Positions 18,221 through 27,537 are shown, counted from the stretch's first letter. The stretch is 64,000 nucleotides of DNA from Rhizobiaceae bacterium (GCA_017643025.1 JAEPOG010000002.1:186001-250000); one strand, 5' to 3'. A program made the numbers and translations. Notes: generated from the letters alone by a model not told the origin.

Positions 18221-18250
18221 TAGATAGCGGTTTTCGACCCGGAGAGACCC

Positions 18251-18529
18251 GTGTCCGACAGACCGCGCATCGTCGTCACATTCTGCGTCAAATGCCATTG
18301 GCATATCCGCGCCGGCTGGATGGCGCAGGAGCTGTTTTCCACATTTGGCGACCAGATTGGCGAATTGGCCCTCACACCCGGCGATAGCGGCGTGTTCAGA
18401 ATCACCTGCGGCGACGACGTGATCTGGGATCGGGTCCGTGACGACGGATTTCCGGACATCAAGACATTGAAGCAGCGCGTGCGCGATCTGGTCGAACCAG
18501 GTCGGGACCTCGGCCATGTCGATCGCTGA
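18251..18529 (+). CDS. SelT/SelW/SelH-family (Rdx) protein, Cys form
   Basis: The 92-residue protein has a thioredoxin-like Rdx fold. The redox motif is CVKC (Cys12 and Cys15), where selenoprotein W homologues have CxxU, so this is a cysteine version needing no selenium machinery. Role is inferred to be thiol redox chemistry; partners are unknown. The start is GTG at 18251 after GGAGAG. Its 3' end overlaps the following GNAT gene by 14 nt, which suggests coupled translation. Confidence 0.85.
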   Translation: MSDRPRIVVTFCVKCHWHIRAGWMAQELFSTFGDQIGELALTPGDSGVFRITCGDDVIWDRVRDDGFPDIKTLKQRVRDLVEPGRDLGHVDR

Positions 18530-19103
18530 GCAGGCCGAGGCCGCCATGTTGCGCCCGGCCGCGCGCTCCGACATCCCGTCCATCACCGATATTTACGCCG
18601 ATGCCGTGCGCAACGGCACGGCCAGCTATGAGCTGGAGCCGCCATCCGAAGACGAAATGGCAAACCGATTCGCTGCGCTGGAGGCCGGCGGCTTTCCCTA
18701 TTTCGTCGCGCAGTCCGGCGACGCGGTTGTCGGCTACGCCTATGCGGGTCCGTTCAGACCGCGTCCCGCCTACCGCTTCATCATTGAGGATTCGATCTAT
18801 CTGTCGCCCTCGTCCAGGGGACTCGGGCTCGGGCGGCAACTGCTGACGCGGCTGATCGAAGAATCGACGGCGCTCGGCTTCCGCCAGATGATTGCCGTCA
18901 TCGGCGACGGCAGGGCCGACAGCCCATCGGTCCGTCTGCACGAGAAAATGGGCTTCCGTCACAGCGGGTTGCTGGAAGGCTCCGGGTACAAGCACGGGCG
19001 CTGGCTCAATACCGTGTTCATGCAGCTTGCCATGAACGGCGGAAACGCACTGCCACCCGATCCGGCATCGTTGCCGGAGCGCCGCTTCCGCGGCCAGGTC
19101 TGA
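18516..19103 (+). CDS. GNAT N-acetyltransferase, phosphinothricin-acetyltransferase-like
   Basis: The 195-residue protein matches the PAT/Bar/YncA branch: MLRPAARSDIPSITDIYADAV at the start, NGTASYELEPPSEDEM, the acetyl-CoA loop SRGLGLGRQLLTRLI, and GFRHSGLLEGSGYKHGRWL. Members acetylate phosphinothricin, methionine sulfoximine or similar glutamate analogues; the natural substrate here is unknown. It overlaps the SelW-like gene and is convergent with the DUF2794 gene, 9 nt apart. Confidence 0.87.
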   Translation: MSIAEQAEAAMLRPAARSDIPSITDIYADAVRNGTASYELEPPSEDEMANRFAALEAGGFPYFVAQSGDAVVGYAYAGPFRPRPAYRFIIEDSIYLSPSSRGLGLGRQLLTRLIEESTALGFRQMIAVIGDGRADSPSVRLHEKMGFRHSGLLEGSGYKHGRWLNTVFMQLAMNGGNALPPDPASLPERRFRGQV

Positions 19104-19112
19104 GCTGGCGAC

Positions 19113-19499
19113 CTAGGCCTTCACCAGCCGCAGATTGCGATCGAAGACGCCAAGCACGCGGGCCAACTCATGGCCGCGCTTCAGGATCTGCCCCGAGGCG
19201 GCGACGACCGAATAGGCCCCTTGCCGCGCTTTGAGTTTCGGTGTCTTGGTGATCCGGAACATCGGGACCTCGCTCGTGCGGCGGAACACCGAAAACACGG
19301 CCTGGTCCCTGAGGTGGTCGATTGCGTAGTCACGCCACTCGCCGGCGGCGACCATGATGCCATAGACCCGCAATATCTGGTCTAGCTCACGACGGTTGAA
19401 AGTTACCGGAAGGTCATACCGCTCGCGCCTTGCCTCGCTGAGCGGTATGGGTATTGAGGAATCGTCCTTACCCTCCGCGGCTGCGCTTCCATCGATCAT
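19113..19499 (-). CDS. DUF2794 family protein
   Basis: The 128-residue protein contains the DUF2794 core, from FNRRELDQILRVYGIMVAAG through DYAIDHLRDQAVFSVFRRTS to KLKARQGAYSVVAASG. The family is widespread in alphaproteobacteria and has no assigned function. The ATG at 19499 has an AAAGGTG site; a longer upstream frame shows no family similarity and was not used. A 403-nt gene-free stretch lies between this gene and the DUF1223 gene. Confidence 0.87.
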   Translation of the reverse strand: MIDGSAAAEGKDDSSIPIPLSEARRERYDLPVTFNRRELDQILRVYGIMVAAGEWRDYAIDHLRDQAVFSVFRRTSEVPMFRITKTPKLKARQGAYSVVAASGQILKRGHELARVLGVFDRNLRLVKA

Positions 19500-19714
19500 G
19501 CGAACACCTTTCGTTGCATCTCGATGACAAGGTTGCGCGTCGGTACCGGAATTGCAAGTCGCGGAGTGCCGGCTGGGAGTGGTCGGACCAGTCAGCGGGC
19601 GCCTGTTCACAAAGCTGCACGGATTGTTTGAATTGGTGATGACATCGCCACATTGTTGCCCCGAAGCAACCAATCTCGTGCCTCATTGGGACACCACCTT
19701 CCTACCCGTTGCCT

Positions 19715-19874
19715 GAGACGGTTCGGTTCGATCTCGGCTCCGAAACCCCAAGCCCCCCGCCCACGGGGCCTTATCGGACCGAACCAACTCCGGACTTCCG
19801 GAGACCTCGGGTCAGACGATCCCAAAGCAGCAGAGCCGGTTCCGACTAACGTTGGAGCCGGCTCTCGCTTTTTT
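19715..19874 (+). ncRNA. Candidate structured small RNA
   Basis: The 403-nt gap between DUF2794 and DUF1223 lacks a supportable ORF but can fold into three hairpins on the plus strand. GGTTCGGT (19720-19727) pairs with ACCGAACC (19778-19785), enclosing an inner CCCC/GGGG stem. CTCCGG/CCGGAG lies at 19788-19803 with a 4-nt loop. The last hairpin, at 19832-19865, is followed by a T-run. This looks like a stand-alone trans-acting sRNA of the kind common in rhizobia. The 5' end is a guess, no promoter is clear, and I cannot assign it to a named family. Confidence 0.42.
19832..19874 (+). terminator. Strong Rho-independent terminator
   Basis: AGAGCCGGTTCC (19832-19843) and GGAGCCGGCTCT (19854-19865) form a 12-bp stem with one G-T pair and a 10-nt loop, followed by CGCTTTTTT. 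No protein gene on the plus strand ends nearby, since the GNAT gene stops about 730 nt earlier with an opposing gene in between. It therefore probably ends a small RNA. Confidence 0.85.
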
Positions 19875-19902
19875 CAGAAGGCGGCGGCTGAGCCGCACGG
19901 CC

Positions 19903-20655
19903 TCAGCCTGATGGAAACATCACCATGGTTGCGCCGAGGATTGGCCCGGGCAACCCGTCCGTACCCACCGCCTGCAACAGCACGGCACAGCCGCCGGTGC
20001 CCTTCGCGGCAATCTCGTTCATCGGCAGTTCGAAGCGGGCCGATCGGCCTTTCCAAACGCCGACGGTCTGCATGGCGGTTACGGCGTTGTGGTAGGTCAG
20101 CGTCCTGTCGCGGTTTTCGCCGCGCTGGATCTGAACCACATGGGCGGCATCGAAGCTGACAAGAATGACATGCGCCTTGCGCTGGCCGATCTGCCCGGCG
20201 CCGGCTTCGATAACCAGATTCTCGCCAGCGTAGGTCGCTGAAAGGTCGACGGTCAGCCCCTCGACGGTGTCGGCGCGTGTCTCGATCGCACGGCGCACCG
20301 CGCCCGAGTTCGAACCCGCCATATGCGTGCGTCCGTTGACGACGACTTGCGGGGTGTAGATGGAGGTCTGCCCCAGTGCGCGGCCATAAGCGCGCTGGCG
20401 GGCGGTGCTGCCGGGGCTTCCCAGCGTGTCCTTCCAGCCCAGATAATCCCAATAGTCGACATGATAGGCCAGAGCGACAACTTCACCTTCGGCCACCAGT
20501 TCGCCGAAAAGGGCGTCGGCTGGCGGGCAGGAGCTGCAGCCCTGGCTGGTGAAGAGCTCGACGACGGCGATCGGCTTGTCCCCGGCCATGGCCGGCGCTT
20601 GCGACAGCGCGGGCGCGGCCAGAAAGGCCAGCGCGAGAATGGTTTGCCGAATCAT
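19903..20655 (-). CDS. DUF1223 family exported thioredoxin-like protein
   Basis: The 250-residue protein begins with a signal peptide (MIRQTILALAFLAAPALSQ). It continues with the DUF1223 signature VVELFTSQGCSSCPPADALF, where a CxxC pair sits in a thioredoxin-like fold, followed by HVDYWDYLGWKD and YTPQVVVNGR. It is expected in the periplasm; activity is unknown. The ATG at 20655 was chosen over an upstream TTG because it puts the signal peptide at the very start. Confidence 0.85.
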   Translation of the reverse strand: MIRQTILALAFLAAPALSQAPAMAGDKPIAVVELFTSQGCSSCPPADALFGELVAEGEVVALAYHVDYWDYLGWKDTLGSPGSTARQRAYGRALGQTSIYTPQVVVNGRTHMAGSNSGAVRRAIETRADTVEGLTVDLSATYAGENLVIEAGAGQIGQRKAHVILVSFDAAHVVQIQRGENRDRTLTYHNAVTAMQTVGVWKGRSARFELPMNEIAAKGTGGCAVLLQAVGTDGLPGPILGATMVMFPSG

Positions 20656-20809
20656 GATAGTGCCGATTACCTGTCCTGCGACAATTGCCGGCAAGCGCCG
20701 ACAGCCCTGATCCCTCTTGCAAATTTAGGCTTCGCACAGGCTCAATCGGAAGTCACGTTGCGGTGAGAGAGTTCACGATTTCCAACACGCTTCTGCGGGG
20801 AGACAGACG

Positions 20810-21012
20810 GTGGTATCTCTGCTGACGTCCATCGACAATTATTGCGAACGAACCGGCCCTGAATAATGGTTTTCCGTTCGGCGGCTGCCTCGATCTGCGC
20901 GGCGCTGCCTATCAGGACGCATTTCTTCTGGCACGCGCTCAACGGCCTGCTGCTCGGCATGCTGGCAGCATCGGCGGCCCGACACCGGGCGCTGACCGAA
21001 CGCGCGAGCTAG
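20810..21012 (+). pseudogene. Collapsed ceramidase-family gene (N- and C-terminal ends only)
   Basis: A GTG at 20810 behind GGGGAG opens SLLTSIDNYCERTGPE and then hits TAA at 20864. This matches the start of bacterial ceramidase-domain membrane proteins (family pattern ..D.YCER....FW.EP.N). Directly after, in another frame (20866-21012), comes SICAALPIRTHFFWHALNGLLLG, which resembles the end of the same family (..LP.GTHFLWHLLNA..). The middle of the protein, roughly 150 or more residues, is missing. I read this as an internal deletion with a frame change. The second part could be translated alone as 48 residues, but that is unlikely. Confidence 0.68.
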
Positions 21013-21692
21013 CCGCCTGTGTAATCCCGATGGCCGAATATGGCTGAACCGACCCGGACCTCGGTGGCGCCGAAGGCAATCGCGGTCTGGAAATCGCCGG
21101 ACATGCCCATGGACAAGCGTTCGACGCCTGCCTCATGTGCGAGCTTTTCCAGCAGCGCGAAGTGCGGCCCGGGGTTTTCGTCCGCAGGCGGGATGCACAT
21201 AAGTCCTTCGATGGCGAGGCCATGTTCGGTCCGGCAGCGCGCGACGAATGCAGCTGCCTCGCGCGGGTCGATACCTGCCTTCTGCGGTTCGAGGCCGGTG
21301 TTGACCTGAACGTAGAGGCGCGGCTCGCGCCCCTGCTTGCGCATTTCCTTGGCCAGTTCCGAGGCGATCTTCTCGCGGTCGACCGTCTCTATGACATCGA
21401 ACAGCGCCACCGCCTCCTTCGCCTTGTTGGACTGGAGCGGGCCGATCAGGTGTAGTTCCAGGTCAGGGAATTCGTTCTTCAAACGGGGCCACTTGGCCAA
21501 TGCTTCCTGAACCCTGTTCTCTCCGAAGACGCGGTGGCCGGCTTCGATCACGGGGCGGATCGCGTCAGCGTCAAATGTCTTCGAGACGGCGACGAGCCTG
21601 ACGGAACCGGCCGAGCGACCCGCCTCCTTCTCTGCCGACTCGATTTCGGCAAGCACGGTTTTCAGCCCGGCTACCGCCGCAATATCAGTCAT
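21009..21692 (-). CDS. YggS-family pyridoxal phosphate homeostasis protein
   Basis: The 227-residue protein is a fold-type III PLP-binding protein (YggS/PROSC) that controls free PLP levels and has no known enzymatic reaction. The PLP lysine is in RLVAVSKTF (Lys38). Other motifs are FGENRVQE, HLIGPLQSNKAK and LSMGMSGDFQTAI. The ATG at 21692 gives family length; the longer frame upstream adds an unrelated basic tail. It is divergent from leuS and its stop overlaps the ceramidase remnant by 4 nt. Confidence 0.93.
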   Translation of the reverse strand: MTDIAAVAGLKTVLAEIESAEKEAGRSAGSVRLVAVSKTFDADAIRPVIEAGHRVFGENRVQEALAKWPRLKNEFPDLELHLIGPLQSNKAKEAVALFDVIETVDREKIASELAKEMRKQGREPRLYVQVNTGLEPQKAGIDPREAAAFVARCRTEHGLAIEGLMCIPPADENPGPHFALLEKLAHEAGVERLSMGMSGDFQTAIAFGATEVRVGSAIFGHRDYTGG

Positions 21693-21807
21693 GATCCGTC
21701 CCGGCCGCGATGGTTCCAGCTCCGGCGCTCGCAGTTGACGATGCCGCCAAAGCGTGTTGAAGGTCCGCGGCGCAATTTCCGGCACCTTCTGATCCGAAAA
21801 TACCCCG

Positions 21808-24441
21808 ATGGCAACCGAACGTTACAACCCGCGTGTGTCCGAACCCAAATGGCAGAAAGCCTGGGCGGATGCCCGTCTCTTCGAGACGGCGAATGACGAC
21901 CCGCGGCCGAAATACTACGTGCTGGAGATGTTCCCCTACCCGTCGGGCCGCATCCATATGGGCCATGTGCGCAACTATGCGATGGGCGACGTGGTGGCGC
22001 GGTTCCAAAGGGCAAGGGGCTACAACGTGCTCCATCCGATGGGTTGGGATGCATTCGGGCTGCCGGCGGAGAACGCGGCGCGCGACAACAAGGTCAACCC
22101 GCGCGACTGGACCTACGCCAACATCGCGACGATGAAGGGCCAACTCAAGACGATGGGCCTGTCGCTCGACTGGTCGCGCGAACTCGCGACCTGCGACCCG
22201 TCCTACTACAAGCATCAGCAGAAGATGTTCCTCGACTTCTGGAAGGCCGGGCTGGTCGAGCGCAGGGCTGCCAAGGTCAACTGGGATCCGGTCGACATGA
22301 CCGTGCTCGCCAACGAGCAGGTGATCGACGGCAAGGGCTGGCGCTCGGGCGCGCCGGTGGAACAGCGCGACCTGACGCAGTGGTTCTTCAGGATATCGTC
22401 GATGTCGGAAGAGCTGCTCCAGAGCCTCGACACGCTGGACCGCTGGCCGGACAAGGTTCGCGTCATGCAGCAGAACTGGATCGGGCGGTCGGAAGGCCTG
22501 CTGATCCGCTGGAAGCTGGACGCCGGGACCGCGCCGGAGGGCGAGACGGAACTCGCGGTCTACACGACCAGGCCCGACACAATTTTCGGCGCGTCATTCA
22601 TGGCGGTGGCGGCCGATCATCCGCTGGCGAAGAAGGCCGCCGCTTCCAATCCGGAATTGGCTGAATTCATCCGCGAGGTGAAAAGGATGGGTACGTCCGC
22701 CGCCGCGGTCGAGACAGCCGAGAAGAAGGGCTTCGACACTGGCATTCGCGTCGTTCACCCCTTCGACGATAGCTGGACGCTGCCGCTCTACGTCGCCAAT
22801 TTCGTGCTGATGGAGTACGGCACGGGCGCCATCTTCGGCTGTCCCTCGGGCGACCAGCGCGACCTCGACTTCGCCAACAAATACGGCCTGCCGGTGATCC
22901 CGGTGGTGATGCCCGAGGACGCGGATGCAACCACCTTCCAGATCATCGACGAGGCCTATGTGGACGACGGCGTGATGATCAATTCGCGCTTCCTCGACGG
23001 CATGAAGCCGAAGGCGGCTTTCGACATGGTGGCCGACAGGCTCGAGAAGATCGACGTCGGCGGCCGCCCGATGGCGGAGCGCAAGGTGCAATTCCGCCTG
23101 CGCGACTGGCTGATCTCGCGTCAACGCTTCTGGGGCTGTCCAATCCCGGTGGTGCATTGCGAGGCGTGTGGCGCTGTCCCGGTACCGGACAGCGAATTGC
23201 CGATCGTGCTGCCGGACGATCCGGGCTTCGACAAGCCGGGCAATCCGCTCGACCACCACGCAACCTGGAAGCACGTCGCCTGCCCCAAATGCGGCAAGGA
23301 CGCGACGCGCGATACCGACACGATGGACACGTTCGTGGATTCGTCGTGGTATTTCGCCCGCTTCACCGATCCGTGGAACACCGAGCGGCCGACGACACTC
23401 AAATATGTCGATGGCGCGAATGGCTGGCTGCCGGTGCAGCAATATATCGGCGGCATCGAGCACGCGATCCTGCACCTACTCTACTCGCGCTTCTTCGTCC
23501 GCGCCATGAAGGCGACCGGCCATGTGAATGCCATCGAGGAGCCGTTCCGGGGCATGTTCACCCAGGGCATGGTCGTACACGAGACCTACAGGGGGGCGAA
23601 AGGCTACGTCGTACCCGCCGATGTGAAGGTGGAAGAGGCCGACGGCTCGCGCCGCGCGACGCTTATCGAAACGGGCGAAGAGCTGCAGATCGGCCCGATC
23701 GAGAAGATGTCGAAGTCGAAAAAGAACGTGGTCGATCCCGACGACATCATCGCCTCTTACGGCGCCGATACGGCGCGCTGGTTCATGCTGTCCGACTCGC
23801 CGCCAGAGCGCGACGTGATCTGGACCGAATCCGGCGTGGAGGGTGCGCACCGTTTCGTGCAGCGCGTCTGGCGCCTTGTGTCGGAAGCGGCGCCGGCGCT
23901 TGCCGCTGTCAAACCGGAGGCGGCGGCCGAAGGCGACGCGTTGGCGATTTCCCGCGCCGCCCACAAGACATTGAAGGCGGTCGGTGAGGACATCGAGCGG
24001 CTGGGTTTCAACCGCGCCGTGGCGCGGCTCTACGAGCTCTCCAATGCCCTGCAGGCCCCGCTGGGGCAGGCGGCGGCCGGCAAGGCCGACGGAGCGATGC
24101 TGGGCGCCCTGCGTCAGTCGCTGGAGTTCTTCGTCACGATGATCGCCCCGATGATGCCGCATCTGGCCGAGGAGTGCTGGGCAGCCCTGGTTGGCGAGGG
24201 GCTTGCGGCCGAACAGCCTTGGCCGGCCTACGACCCGGCCCTGGTCATCGATGACGAGTTCAGCTACCCGATCCAGATCAACGGCAAGAAACGCGGCGAA
24301 TTGACAATCGCGCGCGACGCGGACCAAGCTGCCGTCGAAGAGGCGGTGCTGGCGCTCGATTTCGTGCAGAGCGCACTCGGCGGCCAGCCGCCGCGAAAGG
24401 TGATCGTCGTTCCGAAGAGGATCGTCAATGTCGTTGTCTGA
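21808..24441 (+). CDS. leuS: Leucyl-tRNA synthetase
   Basis: The 877-residue class I enzyme charges tRNA-Leu. The HIGH-type motif is HMGH (50-53) within [15 protein letters not shown]. The CP1 editing domain contains [16 protein letters not shown]. The zinc-like region has [11 protein letters not shown] and CPKCGKD, and KMSKS is at 633-637. Length and order of domains are standard. lptE starts inside its last codons (14-nt overlap), so the two are co-translated. Confidence 0.98.
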   Translation: MATERYNPRVSEPKWQKAWADARLFETANDDPRPKYYVLEMFPYPSGRIHMGHVRNYAMGDVVARFQRARGYNVLHPMGWDAFGLPAENAARDNKVNPRDWTYANIATMKGQLKTMGLSLDWSRELATCDPSYYKHQQKMFLDFWKAGLVERRAAKVNWDPVDMTVLANEQVIDGKGWRSGAPVEQRDLTQWFFRISSMSEELLQSLDTLDRWPDKVRVMQQNWIGRSEGLLIRWKLDAGTAPEGETELAVYTTRPDTIFGASFMAVAADHPLAKKAAASNPELAEFIREVKRMGTSAAAVETAEKKGFDTGIRVVHPFDDSWTLPLYVANFVLMEYGTGAIFGCPSGDQRDLDFANKYGLPVIPVVMPEDADATTFQIIDEAYVDDGVMINSRFLDGMKPKAAFDMVADRLEKIDVGGRPMAERKVQFRLRDWLISRQRFWGCPIPVVHCEACGAVPVPDSELPIVLPDDPGFDKPGNPLDHHATWKHVACPKCGKDATRDTDTMDTFVDSSWYFARFTDPWNTERPTTLKYVDGANGWLPVQQYIGGIEHAILHLLYSRFFVRAMKATGHVNAIEEPFRGMFTQGMVVHETYRGAKGYVVPADVKVEEADGSRRATLIETGEELQIGPIEKMSKSKKNVVDPDDIIASYGADTARWFMLSDSPPERDVIWTESGVEGAHRFVQRVWRLVSEAAPALAAVKPEAAAEGDALAISRAAHKTLKAVGEDIERLGFNRAVARLYELSNALQAPLGQAAAGKADGAMLGALRQSLEFFVTMIAPMMPHLAEECWAALVGEGLAAEQPWPAYDPALVIDDEFSYPIQINGKKRGELTIARDADQAAVEEAVLALDFVQSALGGQPPRKVIVVPKRIVNVVV

Positions 24442-24979
24442 CCGCCCGTTCAGACGCCTCGCACCGGCGGTCTTGGCCGCCGGCATGATGGTACTCGCCG
24501 GGCCGCTGGCGGGCTGCACCGTCGGTCCTCTCTACGGCAACGCCTACGCGCCAAACAGCACGACGGCGAAGCTGGCCGATATCCGAATCAGCTCGGTGTC
24601 GACGCGCCAGGCGCAGGAAGTGCGCAATCACCTGATCTTCATGTTCTCGGGCGGCAAGGGCGAACCGGCTGACCCTGCCTATGCAATGGATCTGGTTGTC
24701 ACCAGCTATACCAGCTCGGCCGCGGTTATTCAGGCCAGCACGACGGAGCGGTCGCCCACCGCGTCGTTGCTCAACATGACCGCGCGCTACACCGTCCGTG
24801 ACACCGCCACCGGTAAGGTGGTCGGAACCGGCCAACGCCAGGTTGCGTCGGCCTATGACGTGCCGCTCCAAGAATTTGCCGCATTGCGGGCGTTACGTGA
24901 TGCCGAGAATCGCGCGGCGCGCGAGCTGGCGGAGCAGGTGCGCCTCGCCGTGGCACAGGAGATCGCCCGCAACGGGTGA
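24428..24979 (+). CDS. lptE: LPS-assembly lipoprotein LptE
   Basis: The 183-residue protein has a lipoprotein signal peptide with lipobox LAGC (Cys30). A short beta-rich domain begins [13 protein letters not shown], as in alphaproteobacterial LptE (LPS-assembly lipoprotein, formerly RlpB). It would plug LptD in the outer membrane during LPS insertion. Identification rests on the lipobox, size and the leuS-lptE context, since the family is divergent. In many relatives holA follows; here it does not. Confidence 0.87.
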   Translation: MSLSDRPFRRLAPAVLAAGMMVLAGPLAGCTVGPLYGNAYAPNSTTAKLADIRISSVSTRQAQEVRNHLIFMFSGGKGEPADPAYAMDLVVTSYTSSAAVIQASTTERSPTASLLNMTARYTVRDTATGKVVGTGQRQVASAYDVPLQEFAALRALRDAENRAARELAEQVRLAVAQEIARNG

Positions 24980-24980
24980 T

Positions 24981-25022
24981 ATTTCGCGAAATCTCTGAGT
25001 ACTCCGTCGTCTCAAGCTTGAG
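24981..25022. repeat. Two perfect 12-bp palindromes before the acyltransferase gene
   Basis: ATTTCGCGAAAT (24981-24992) and CTCAAGCTTGAG (25011-25022) are each perfectly self-complementary and lie 18 nt apart in the 100-nt gap between lptE and the acyltransferase. A further near-repeat, GTCACGCG/GTCACGC, follows. They could be operator half-sites for dimeric regulators or mRNA structure; neither has a T-run. Confidence 0.4.
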
Positions 25023-25079
25023 TGTCACGCGTGCGTCACGCAAATCGCAGTAAGCGTCGCACCGAGGGGCAAGGCCAAG

Positions 25080-25988
25080 ATGGATCACCGGACGATGCCT
25101 TCCACATTCGCCGATCTTATCGCCACGCGCATCCTGCCGCGTGACATCAGCCACGACAGCAAGCACATCGTCGACCAGCTGATCGCGGAACGCGCAACGG
25201 GCCTGTCGGCGCACCCGCTCTGGCCGTTGATGCGCCCTGTGCTCTACCGTTTCCTGCACTATGCGGAAGCGGTGCGCATGGCCGACGAGATCGCTCCCAT
25301 GTCGGGGCGTGAGGTTCTTGATTTCGTGAGCCGTCTGCTGGCGCTCGATACCCAGGTCAAAGGGGCCGAGCGCATACCCGCCAAGGGCGGGTTCATCCTC
25401 GCATGCAGCCATCCGACCGGCATTGCCGACGCAATCGCTGTGTTCGATGTGCTGAAGTCGAGCCGCAGCGACATTGCCATCTTTGCCAATCGCGACGCCC
25501 TGCGTGTCTCGCCGCGCCTCGGCGAGTTGCTGATCCCGGTCGAGTGGCGGCAGGGCGAAAAATCGCATGCGAAGAGTCGCGTGACCCTTGAGAAAACGGC
25601 GCGCGCATTCGCCGAGGAGCGAGCGATCGTGCTTTTCCCGTCCGGCCGCATCGCGTTCTGGGACAAGGACCATGTCGAGGAACGGCCGTGGCAGACGACG
25701 CTGGTGGCGTTGGCGCGCCGCTACGAGGTGCCGATCGTGCCGGTCAGCGTGACGTCGCGCAATTCATGGCTGTTCTATTTCGTCTCACCGCGCAGCACGG
25801 AATTGCGCGACATGACGGTGTTTCACGAGCTTCTGAACAAGAAGCACAAGCCGTTTGCGGTCAATGTCGGCAAAGCCGTCACGCCAGACCAACTCACCGG
25901 CGATCTTGTGGATCTGACGAGCAAGCTGCAGCAGCATACGGTCAACGTGCTGCGCGACAATGCTGATGCCGAGTTCTCGCCGGCCTGA
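25080..25988 (+). CDS. Lysophospholipid acyltransferase family protein (PlsC-like)
   Basis: The 302-residue protein has the PlsC acyltransferase motifs: HPTGIAD with the HxxxxxD variant of the catalytic pair (His111, Asp117), the substrate-arginine region FANRDALR, and FPSG (187-190) in IVLFPSGRIAFW. A central IPVEWRQGEKSHAKSR block separates them. It likely transfers an acyl chain to a glycerol or other lipid at the inner membrane; the acceptor is unknown. Note the HX5D rather than HX4D spacing. It follows leuS-lptE after the palindrome-bearing gap. Confidence 0.82.
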   Translation: MDHRTMPSTFADLIATRILPRDISHDSKHIVDQLIAERATGLSAHPLWPLMRPVLYRFLHYAEAVRMADEIAPMSGREVLDFVSRLLALDTQVKGAERIPAKGGFILACSHPTGIADAIAVFDVLKSSRSDIAIFANRDALRVSPRLGELLIPVEWRQGEKSHAKSRVTLEKTARAFAEERAIVLFPSGRIAFWDKDHVEERPWQTTLVALARRYEVPIVPVSVTSRNSWLFYFVSPRSTELRDMTVFHELLNKKHKPFAVNVGKAVTPDQLTGDLVDLTSKLQQHTVNVLRDNADAEFSPA

Positions 25989-25990
25989 AA

Positions 25991-26788
25991 TCACCTCACC
26001 GTCAGCGAAAGCCCAGGCAGGTCGAAGCCCTCGATCTCTGTCGACCAGGTTTCCCCCGAGATGACCGAAAAGGCGCGGGTCAAGGTGCCCGTGGTGACCA
26101 TCTCGCCAGCGCGGATCGGCGAATTCTCCGCGATTGCACCAACAAGATGCCGAAGCGCCTCGACAGGCCCGTCCAGTGCGTTGGCGCCGACGCCTTTGTC
26201 GATGAGTTCACCATTGCGGAAGAGGGTCAGTCCTACCGCAGCAAGCCGTTCTGCAAGAGCGGCCCGGTCACCACTGGGGATCGCGCGCTTCGGGCCAATC
26301 AAAAGCGCTCCGTGCAGGCCATTGTCTGCAATGCAGTCAGCGGCCGTGAAACGCCAGTCCGGGTAGATCGACTGCACGATCTCGAACCCGTGAGCTACCC
26401 AGCCGACAGCCTGCGCGATGTCGGCGGTTGTCATGCCCGGCTCCAGATCGGCGTCGACGCCAAGTACGATTTCCGGCTCGATGCGCGGTTCGGGCAGATG
26501 CGAGGTGTCGCAGGCGTCGCCCGGAGCGACGACGCGGACCGTCGAATCGTAGATGTGGCCCCAGATTGGCTGATAGACACCGTATTCCTGCCAGATGCCG
26601 CGATTGGTGAAGCCAATCTTGCGGCCAACGGGTTGCTCACCCCGCGCAAGGCGCAGTTCCAGCAACCGGGCGGTCACCGCATAGGCGGCCGCGGTATCGA
26701 ACCGCTCCAACCGGGCGCTGAACGGCTCAATCTGGCGGCCTTCCGACAAGGCGCCAAGCACCTCGCCGGCGACGGCCTGTGCGTCCAT
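25991..26788 (-). CDS. 2-keto-4-pentenoate hydratase family protein (MhpD-like)
   Basis: The 265-residue protein belongs to the fumarylacetoacetase-fold hydratase/decarboxylase group. Visible features are GRKIGFTNRGIWQEYGV, PRIEPEIVLGVDAD (metal-binding Glu pair), GFEIVQSIYPDWRF and the C-terminal TGTLTRAF. Members hydrate 2-hydroxypenta-2,4-dienoate or decarboxylate oxalocrotonate in aromatic breakdown; no other meta-cleavage gene is nearby, so the substrate is open. It starts 4 nt after the transaldolase-like gene and should be co-transcribed. Confidence 0.82.
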   Translation of the reverse strand: MDAQAVAGEVLGALSEGRQIEPFSARLERFDTAAAYAVTARLLELRLARGEQPVGRKIGFTNRGIWQEYGVYQPIWGHIYDSTVRVVAPGDACDTSHLPEPRIEPEIVLGVDADLEPGMTTADIAQAVGWVAHGFEIVQSIYPDWRFTAADCIADNGLHGALLIGPKRAIPSGDRAALAERLAAVGLTLFRNGELIDKGVGANALDGPVEALRHLVGAIAENSPIRAGEMVTTGTLTRAFSVISGETWSTEIEGFDLPGLSLTVR

Positions 26789-26792
26789 CGGA

Positions 26793-27446
26793 TCAGCCGA
26801 TCTTCTGGCCGGTCTTCTTCCAGTCCGCGAGGAAGGCTTCGAGCCCCTTGTCGGTCAGCGGGTGCTTGACCAGCTGGCGCAGGATTGCCGGCGGGACGGT
26901 CGCGACGTCGGAGCCGATCAGCGCGGCCTGCTTGACGTGGTTCACTGTGCGAACCGAAGCCGTCAGGATCTCTGTCGAGAAGTCGTAATTGTCGTAGATC
27001 GTGCGAATCTCGGCGATCAGCTCCATGCCGTCGTCGCCGATATCGTCGATGCGGCCGACGAAGGGCGAGATGAAGGTCGCGCCCGCCTTGGCTGCCAGCA
27101 GCGCCTGGTTGGCCGAGAAGCACAGCGTCACGTTGACCATGCGGCCGTCGCCGGTGAGCGCCTTGCAGGCTTTCAGACCGTCGAAAGTCAGCGGAACCTT
27201 GATGCAGATATTGTCCGCGATCTTCGACAGGACGGCGGCCTCGCGCATCATCTCGTCATACTCGGTCGCCGCCACCTCGGCCGACACCGGTCCGTCGACA
27301 ATGTCGCAGATTTCCTTGGTCACTTCCTTGATGTCGCGTCCCGATTTCAGGATCAGCGACGGGTTCGTCGTGACGCCGTCAAGCAGCCCGAGCGCGTTGA
27401 GTTCGCTGATCTCCTTGGTGTCGGCGGTGTCGACGAAGAACTTCAT
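26793..27446 (-). CDS. fsa: Fructose-6-phosphate aldolase / short transaldolase
   Basis: The 217-residue protein is the short TalC/FSA type of transaldolase, starting [13 protein letters not shown]. It contains GVTTNPSLI, the Schiff-base lysine in ICIKVPLT (Lys83), and the [11 protein letters not shown] phosphate-binding part. It catalyses C3-C3 aldol transfer in the pentose phosphate pathway or fructose-6-phosphate cleavage; sequence alone cannot tell which. It is divergent from priA, and the hydratase gene follows it closely. Confidence 0.9.
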   Translation of the reverse strand: MKFFVDTADTKEISELNALGLLDGVTTNPSLILKSGRDIKEVTKEICDIVDGPVSAEVAATEYDEMMREAAVLSKIADNICIKVPLTFDGLKACKALTGDGRMVNVTLCFSANQALLAAKAGATFISPFVGRIDDIGDDGMELIAEIRTIYDNYDFSTEILTASVRTVNHVKQAALIGSDVATVPPAILRQLVKHPLTDKGLEAFLADWKKTGQKIG

Positions 27447-27537
27447 CGGGGTCTCCCTGGGGTCTGACTGATCGCGGCGCCGGCAGCGGCCGGTTTCGGC
27501 CTTGCTCTATCGCAAGAACCGGGCAAGGTCACGCCCG

